Positions 12,592 through 17,098 of a DNA stretch of 17,098 nt are shown piece by piece. Within the stretch, counting starts at the first letter, position 1. Every line of letters begins with the position of its first letter. Position numbers and translations under genes: made by a program. Under the pieces are notes generated by a model, which was not told where the DNA came from, did not search any database, and saw nothing but the letters and a program-made list of their open reading frames with translations. The stretch lies in assembly GCA_013002595.1 (NCBI GenBank), contig JABDJG010000006.1, positions 1-17,098 of the forward strand. Reading direction: 5' to 3'. The stretch is from Hyphomicrobiales bacterium. Its GTDB lineage: Bacteria; Pseudomonadota; Alphaproteobacteria; Rhizobiales; Aestuariivirgaceae.

Positions 12592-14400
12592 ATGTGTGCG
12601 GACGCGACAGATCAGCAGTTCGGCCCCTGGAATCCAGGGCTGAAATCGCAATTGCCGCGTGAATACCTGCCTTTATCGACCATGTACCGGCCGGAAAACG
12701 TGTTGACCGGTGTGGAGGAGGCGGCTGAGCTCGGTGATTTTTGCGGCCTGCCGGCGCACAAGCTGGTGATGTTTCGCGCCGAACGTCTTATTGTCCATGA
12801 ACTGCTGGTCCGCGTCACCGCCGATCTAGCGGTGCCGGATGGCTCCAAATACGAAGACCTCGGAATCAATTTCCGCCAAACGACCTCGATCATCCTGGAT
12901 AAGTATATAAGCCCGCATTTCGCCGAGATTTCAGAACGTTACGAGCAATTGCGAAAGCAGGCCCAGGCCTGTGCCATCGAGGAGCTGTCAAGAGAATTAC
13001 TGCCCTTGAGCGCTGATGCGGCCGGCGTTGCTGAACCGCCTGCCCGATCGTGGTTTTCCTGGCTTGCCGGGTCACAAGAAAAGCCGGCTCAGGGCCCTGA
13101 AACCAGCGAGGATCGCCAGGCGAGGGTAGTTGGCGAATGGCGCGCCAGGCGGGCCGGTGCCGCGCCGCTTGAGGCGGCCTGCCTCGATGCCCTGATCAAG
13201 ATCGTCACCGCTGTTGCCGGCAAGCGTGGCCGGCTGGTCGGGGACCGCGAACTGATTGCCCGCATGGCTGTCACCCTGGTCTGTAACGACTATGGCAGCC
13301 GGATGATCGGTGAGGCGATTGAGAGCCACATTCTCGAAGCGGTTGAGGCTGAAGGGTTTCGCCTGCTGCCGGTTCAGGCCAAACCGGTGGTGATGAACGT
13401 GAAAGGCGCCTCTGCTGCCGGCAAGAGCACCATGCGGCCGTTGCAGAAAAAGCTCGCCCAGCGGATCAATGTGCCCTGGGATGATTTTGCCCTGATCAGC
13501 CCGGACATCTGGCGCAAGTTTCTGCTCGACTACGACACGCTGGGAGACGCCTACAAATACGCCGGCACCATGTCCGGTCACGAGCTGGAAATCATCGACA
13601 AGAAGCTGGATCGCTACATGGCCGCAAAGGCCGCCGACGGGCGCATGTCGCACCTGCTCATTGACCGCTTCCGCTTTGACAGTTTCGTGCTCGAGCCGGA
13701 CCGCGAGGAAGGCAGCAACCTGCTGACCCGGTTCGGCGATCTCATCTACATGTTCTTTGTTATCACCCCACCCGATGCAACCGTCGAGCGCGCCTGGCAG
13801 CGCGGCCTGAAGTTCGGCCGCTACAAGGCGGTCGACGATCTCCTCGACCACAATGTCGAGGCCTTCACCGGCATGCCGGATCTGTTCTTCACCTGGGCCC
13901 TGCGCGCCGACAAGCGGGTGCATTTTGAGTTTCTCGACAACAGTGTGCCGATCGGCGAACTGCCGCGCACTGTTGCCTTTGGCTGGAACGACGAAATCAA
14001 CATCCTTGATGTCAGCCGGATGATCGATGTCGACCGCTTCAGGAAGATCAACATCAATGCCGACAGTCCGCGCGAGGTGTACGCCGAAGGGACCGATGAG
14101 CCTGCAGACAATATCGCCTTCCTCAAGCAATGTGCCGAGCGCCTGCCGGTGGTCAACTTCGCCGATTGGCAGACCGGCCAGCCCTATGCGCGGCTTGAGG
14201 GCGGCATGCAGACCTGGTGCGGCAAGAAACTGCTCAAGCAGGCCCAGGCGGATACCGTTACCCGCGCCGGCCTCGATGCGCTCGGCGTGTGCATTGACGA
14301 TGTTGCCTGCACATCGTCCGATGCGCCTGCCTGTTTGCTGCCGGAAAAGACCCATACCCTTGGGGCCTGGGCTCCTCAAATTGCTGTCAGCACCGCATAG
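12592..14400 (+). CDS. Uncharacterised protein with zeta-toxin/kinase-like P-loop domain
   Basis: This protein has 602 residues from ATG 12592; GTG 12586 is an alternative, but AGG at 12580-12582 is better spaced for the ATG. Residues 1-260 are mainly helical and match no domain known to me. The centre is a P-loop NTPase: Walker A G272ASAAGKST280, then ALISPDIWRKFLLDYDTLG with D305, then HELEIIDKK, and a strand LLIDRFRFD at 355-363. The order Walker A, ISPD-x-x-R, Y/HE and LIDR resembles zeta toxin and related small-molecule or polynucleotide kinases. The C-terminal part has VERAWQRGLKFGRYKAVDD, with basic residues that could be a lid. No antitoxin-like small ORF precedes it, and it is much larger than zeta toxins (about 270 residues), so a housekeeping kinase or ATPase is as likely. 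Its 3' end overlaps the convergent membrane-protein gene by 25 bases. Confidence 0.75.
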   Translation: MCADATDQQFGPWNPGLKSQLPREYLPLSTMYRPENVLTGVEEAAELGDFCGLPAHKLVMFRAERLIVHELLVRVTADLAVPDGSKYEDLGINFRQTTSIILDKYISPHFAEISERYEQLRKQAQACAIEELSRELLPLSADAAGVAEPPARSWFSWLAGSQEKPAQGPETSEDRQARVVGEWRARRAGAAPLEAACLDALIKIVTAVAGKRGRLVGDRELIARMAVTLVCNDYGSRMIGEAIESHILEAVEAEGFRLLPVQAKPVVMNVKGASAAGKSTMRPLQKKLAQRINVPWDDFALISPDIWRKFLLDYDTLGDAYKYAGTMSGHELEIIDKKLDRYMAAKAADGRMSHLLIDRFRFDSFVLEPDREEGSNLLTRFGDLIYMFFVITPPDATVERAWQRGLKFGRYKAVDDLLDHNVEAFTGMPDLFFTWALRADKRVHFEFLDNSVPIGELPRTVAFGWNDEINILDVSRMIDVDRFRKININADSPREVYAEGTDEPADNIAFLKQCAERLPVVNFADWQTGQPYARLEGGMQTWCGKKLLKQAQADTVTRAGLDALGVCIDDVACTSSDAPACLLPEKTHTLGAWAPQIAVSTA

Positions 14401-15815
14401 ACGGGGCCCAGCACCGCCATCGACAACAGGGTATAAGCGCCGTTCCAGCGCCAGGTCAGCGTGAAGGATGAGTAACCCGTCGCCCGCGCCAGCATGAGGG
14501 CACCGGAGGCAAAGGGTGCGCCGGTTGTGCACACCGCAGTGCCGGCGGCGATCGCCAGTGCTGCAAGCGTGGTGTCGACCGGCAGCCCGGGAAGCTCGGC
14601 CACCACCGAGCCCAGAAACACCGCCATGGTGATCGGGCTGAGGCCGACCTGGCCGAATACCCAGACCAGAACGGTCAGGACCCACAAGACCAGCCAGCCC
14701 GGCTGATCGGCAAGGCCGACCGCTGCTGCAACATCGCCGGCCAAGATCAGCTTTGCCGCCATGGTGCCGATGAAACCGGCACAGCCGATGAACACGGCCT
14801 CGCGAAAATAGCCCGGCATTGCCGTGAATGTGATCTCGCGCAGCCGATCCGTTGCCGCAGCCCGCAGTTGCACATAGACCCAGATGGCTACGATAACCGG
14901 CGACGTCAGCATGACACCGGTCACGATACTGACCTTGAACACGATTGTGAGCGTCACGCTCAGAGCGCACAGCGCAAGGCAAACCAGCCCCAGGTTGCGG
15001 GCCGCTCTCAGCGGTATCTTGATGGATGACGCAAGCGGCAATCGGCCCTGTGCAACAAGCGTTTTTCGAAACCCGCGCCAGCGCACGGCATCCTCCAGCC
15101 AGCTCACACCGAGCATGACAAGCGCCAGGCCCAGCCCGGTTACAATGAGCCTGACCGTATCGATCCCGCTCATCAGCGTCGGCATCACCGCCTGGGTGAC
15201 CGCTGTTGGCGCCCACACCAGGAACCAGGAAAACCCGCGCAGCGCTGCAGACAGCTGACGCCGTTCGCGCACCTGCGCAATATCATCGAGCGGTGCTCCG
15301 TCGGGCAGGGCGCTGCGCACCCCGCGCTGTATGATCGGGGCGAGCAGGGAAAGCGCGCCCAGATTGATCAGAACGGCAAAGAAGTGGCTGCCGGAGAACA
15401 ACGCGACAAAGCGCCGGCTGGCCGGTTGCACGGTCATGAACGTGCCCACTTCAACGACCGACCGCGATGTCAGGGCGCCTTCACGCAGCAACGCCATCAA
15501 CAGCACAAAGCTGGCCAGATAGGCAGATCGCGACAGGCCCTCGAGCGCGTGCTCCAGCACCGGTTTGCCAAGATGGAACGAGGCCGCAATCAACATAAGG
15601 CAAACGGCCAGAAGATAGATCTCGCGCAGCCTGATGGCCCGCCAGCCGATCAACGGCAGCGCCACAACGAGGCCTTGTGCAATCAGCGCCGCGGCGCCCA
15701 GTCCGGAATACAGGAACAGCAACTCGCCGGCGACAAGAACCACAAGCACCCAGCCGATCAGGCGCATATTTGCCGGCACGGCAGCAGGCATCGGCTCGGC
15801 ATGGCTGGTCGTCAT
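14376..15815 (-). CDS. Polytopic inner-membrane protein, possible permease
   Basis: This 479-residue protein has roughly eleven to twelve hydrophobic segments, starting with MRLIGWVLVVLVAGELLFLY and ending in SMAVLGPVYAVLTAI. Broken helices with polar or Pro/Gly breaks occur in both halves: LVWAPTAVTQAVMPTL near the middle, and GQVGLSPITMAVFLGSVV and GTAVCTTGAPFASGAL in the C-terminal half. This layout resembles ion transporters with inverted repeats and re-entrant hairpins, but I do not recognise the family. ATG 15815 has only a weak ribosome binding site. It is divergent from the HAD gene and convergent with the P-loop protein, overlapping that gene's end by 25 bases (14376-14400). Transport function and substrate are inference. 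Confidence 0.7.
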   Translation of the reverse strand: MTTSHAEPMPAAVPANMRLIGWVLVVLVAGELLFLYSGLGAAALIAQGLVVALPLIGWRAIRLREIYLLAVCLMLIAASFHLGKPVLEHALEGLSRSAYLASFVLLMALLREGALTSRSVVEVGTFMTVQPASRRFVALFSGSHFFAVLINLGALSLLAPIIQRGVRSALPDGAPLDDIAQVRERRQLSAALRGFSWFLVWAPTAVTQAVMPTLMSGIDTVRLIVTGLGLALVMLGVSWLEDAVRWRGFRKTLVAQGRLPLASSIKIPLRAARNLGLVCLALCALSVTLTIVFKVSIVTGVMLTSPVIVAIWVYVQLRAAATDRLREITFTAMPGYFREAVFIGCAGFIGTMAAKLILAGDVAAAVGLADQPGWLVLWVLTVLVWVFGQVGLSPITMAVFLGSVVAELPGLPVDTTLAALAIAAGTAVCTTGAPFASGALMLARATGYSSFTLTWRWNGAYTLLSMAVLGPVYAVLTAI

Positions 15816-15909
15816 GAACTGGTTCCGCGCCTGATTGTTTAAAACGGTTTATGTACCGGTGATCTCGGCGTTAGGATACGCAAAACTTGAGGTGCGAGGG
15901 AGGTTCGAG
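15816..15909. promoter_or_regulatory. Divergent intergenic region between the membrane protein and HAD genes
   Basis: These 94 bases separate the two starts and should hold both promoters. The region is AT-richer near 15834-15855 (GTTTAAAACGGTTTATG). GGGAGG, the ribosome binding site of the HAD gene, lies at its right end (15898-15903). No convincing -35/-10 pair was found on either strand. Confidence 0.25.
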
Positions 15910-16617
15910 GTGGAATCGGTAAAGGCACTGTTCTTCGATGTGTTCGGCACCGTCGTGGACTGGCGGACCAGCATCGTTCGCGAATTGGCCAGCTTCGGGC
16001 AGATGAAAGGCATTGATGCCGACTGGACCGGCTTTGCCGATGCCTGGCGCGGCCTCTATCAGCCGGCGATGGAAGAGGTGCGCTCGGGCCGGCGCGACTG
16101 GATGATACTGGATGAACTGCACCGCGAGAGCCTGGTCAGACTGCTCGGGCAATTTGGCATTGGTGCTGTCAGCGATGGCGAGATCGATGACCTCAACCGC
16201 GCCTGGCACCGTCTCGACCCATGGCCCGATTGTGTGGACGGTCTCACCCGGTTGAAGACAAAATACATTCTTTCGACCCTGTCGAATGGCAACACCGCAT
16301 TGCTGGTCAACATGGCCAAGCGCGCCGGCTTGCCCTGGGACGTCGTGCTTGGCGCCGAGACCGCCCGGGCCTACAAGCCGTTGCCCGAGGCCTACCGGCG
16401 CAACATGGCCCTGCTGGCCCTGAAGCCGCATCAGTGCATGATGGTTGCGGCCCACAACGACGATCTGAAAGCTGCCACAGCGCTCGGCATGCGCGCTGCG
16501 TTCGTTGCACGACCAACGGAGTATGGGCCGGGACAGACCAGGGATGTTGCGCCAGATGAGGATTGGGATGTCATCACCGATGGCATGACCGGGCTTGCAA
16601 CAGCGCTGGACTGTTGA
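15910..16617 (+). CDS. HAD hydrolase, haloacid dehalogenase type II-like
   Basis: This protein has 235 residues from GTG 15910. The HAD motifs are in order: nucleophile D10 in FFDVFGTVVDW, motif II serine in LSTLSNGN (S125), lysine K156 in ARAYKPLPEAY, and motif III acids in MVAAHNDDLKAA (D184, D185). AWHRLDPWPD and the four-helix cap between motifs I and II fit L-2-haloacid dehalogenases, which hydrolyse 2-haloacids to hydroxyacids with inversion. Many relatives act on other substrates, so the exact activity is unsure. The start was set to GTG because GGGAGG lies six bases before it and the protein then begins VESVKALFFD, the usual family N-terminus. A TTG at 15835 would add 25 unrelated residues. 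It is apparently monocistronic. Confidence 0.88.
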   Translation: MESVKALFFDVFGTVVDWRTSIVRELASFGQMKGIDADWTGFADAWRGLYQPAMEEVRSGRRDWMILDELHRESLVRLLGQFGIGAVSDGEIDDLNRAWHRLDPWPDCVDGLTRLKTKYILSTLSNGNTALLVNMAKRAGLPWDVVLGAETARAYKPLPEAYRRNMALLALKPHQCMMVAAHNDDLKAATALGMRAAFVARPTEYGPGQTRDVAPDEDWDVITDGMTGLATALDC

Positions 16618-16729
16618 CGTATTGGCCTCACCGGGCGCTCACCAGCACGTGATGCGATGTGTCATCGGGTGGCTGGGTAAATCGCTTACGCTGGGGTCAG
16701 GAGTTCAACTTTCGACCAGTGAGGAAAGC

Positions 16730-16996
16730 ATGAGACATATCGCATTGGGTTGCATGGCCGTATTGGGTTTTGTCGCTATCGGTCAGACACCGACACCAGC
16801 CGATGCCCGCGGCGGCGTCAACTCAAGCTATGCGCGGGCGTATTGCCTTTACTATTTGAATATGGCATCGACAGCGGCCCGTGGAAACGCGACCAGGGGC
16901 CTGGCATCTGCACATGGCGCCGATGACCGCGATCGGCAAAGCCCGGCCTATTGGCGCCGCGTTTACCGCGAATGCCTGAAAGAGAACGGCTACTAG
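16730..16996 (+). CDS. Small exported protein of unknown function
   Basis: This protein has 88 residues from ATG 16730, preceded by GAGGA at five-base spacing. The N-terminus MRHIALGCMAVLGFVAIG is a signal peptide with a likely cut after ADA (residue 26). C8 is not in a lipobox. The mature 62 residues are polar, with C39 (ARAYCLYYLN) and C82 (YRECLKENGY) placed to form one disulfide. An upstream in-frame start at 16595 would overlap the end of the HAD gene and hide the signal peptide, so it was not used. No family recognised. It is followed at once by a strong palindrome that may end transcription. Confidence 0.75.
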   Translation: MRHIALGCMAVLGFVAIGQTPTPADARGGVNSSYARAYCLYYLNMASTAARGNATRGLASAHGADDRDRQSPAYWRRVYRECLKENGY

Positions 16997-17043
16997 ATCA
17001 GGATGATTTTTGGTTGAATCAACCAAAAATCATAAACCTGATC
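16996..17043. repeat. Long near-perfect palindrome (first part of a probable dispersed intergenic repeat)
   Basis: TGATTTTTGGTTGA (17004-17017) and TCAACCAAAAATCA (17019-17032) form 14-base perfect arms around a single centre base. Outside them GATCAGG (16996-17002) pairs with CCTGATC (17037-17043). The structure starts inside the stop codon of the small exported protein. As RNA it would form a long hairpin and can act as a terminator for that gene. Compact palindromes of this kind, paired with a second one nearby, look like the dispersed palindromic repeats of alphaproteobacterial genomes, but copy number cannot be checked here. Confidence 0.6.
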
Positions 17044-17070
17044 GACTTCAATATCTTAGAGGGCGATTCA

Positions 17071-17097
17071 CGTTTTAGATTGTTCCAATCTAAAACG
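17071..17097. repeat. Second palindrome, CGTTTTAGATTG inverted repeat
   Basis: CGTTTTAGATTG (17071-17082) and CAATCTAAAACG (17086-17097) are perfect 12-base inverted arms with a 3-base centre. The palindrome lies 27 bases after the previous one and touches the window edge, so the full repeat may extend further right. The intervening bases (17044-17070) show no gene. Confidence 0.55.
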
Positions 17098-17098
17098 A

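Noticed and set aside
12592..14400. Calling the P-loop protein a toxin of a toxin-antitoxin system
   Set aside because: It is far larger than zeta toxins, has extra domains, and no antitoxin-sized gene with its own ribosome binding site is adjacent. Only motif-level similarity supports it.
13072..15216. A 714-codon minus-strand open frame spanning the P-loop gene and the membrane-protein gene
   Set aside because: It lies in a different frame from the membrane protein, is antisense to the P-loop gene with its conserved motifs, and gives low-complexity Gly/Arg/Cys/His-rich sequence. It is treated as a shadow frame.
1..17098. CRISPR arrays, tRNA or rRNA genes, prophage or integrative element modules
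   Set aside because: No regularly spaced repeats, tRNA-like cloverleaf sequence, integrase or phage structural gene was seen. The only mobile trace is the IS630-type fragment at the left edge.

Overview
The window looks like chromosome of a GC-rich alphaproteobacterium, probably of the order Hyphomicrobiales. This is an inference from protein style (PAS-rich hybrid kinase, class I-type PPK2, ArsR/AHSA1/YCII cassette, small exported Gly/His/Arg proteins) and from the palindromic intergenic repeats at the right edge. No rRNA, tRNA or CRISPR array was seen. Coding density is high and no gene-free stretch exceeds about 215 bases.

Left part (1-8912): the 3' tail of an IS630-type transposase runs in from the left edge. 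It is followed on the minus strand by a class I-type polyphosphate kinase 2 (ppk2). A divergent intergenic region leads into a plus-strand pair: a membrane fusion protein (probable TTG start) overlapping by one base an RND efflux pump. No outer-membrane channel gene is present. About 100 bases downstream lies a large soluble hybrid histidine kinase, PAS-[PAS-PAS]-[PAS-PAS]-HisKA-HATPase-REC, in which a two-PAS module of about 245 residues has been duplicated in tandem.

Middle (9077-11547): a small exported Gly/His/Arg/Tyr-rich protein ends in a good terminator. Next is a minus-strand three-gene cassette, ArsR repressor - AHSA1/SRPBCC protein - YCII-family protein, with a recognisable promoter whose -10 box overlaps the palindrome GTTAATTAAC. 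Divergent from it is a redox pair: an AhpD-like protein with the complete E-x11-C-x2-C-x3-H signature, and a short glutaredoxin (CGYC). A second palindrome, ACATGATCATGT, sits just upstream of that pair.

Right part (11720-17098): an exported TPR protein with a C-terminal cysteine-containing tail; a 602-residue protein with a central zeta-toxin/kinase-like P-loop domain and no recognised N-terminal domain; a convergent polytopic membrane protein (unassigned permease) whose 3' end overlaps it by 25 bases; a type II haloacid-dehalogenase-like HAD hydrolase; and a small exported protein. The window ends in two strong palindromes that look like a dispersed intergenic repeat.

The genes do not form one pathway. 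The clearest functional units are the efflux pair (perhaps with the kinase), the ArsR cassette, and the AhpD/glutaredoxin pair. The least explained genes are the P-loop protein and its convergent membrane-protein neighbour. Start sites were re-chosen from ribosome binding sites for several genes (1385, 10705, 11720, 12592, 15910, 16730).
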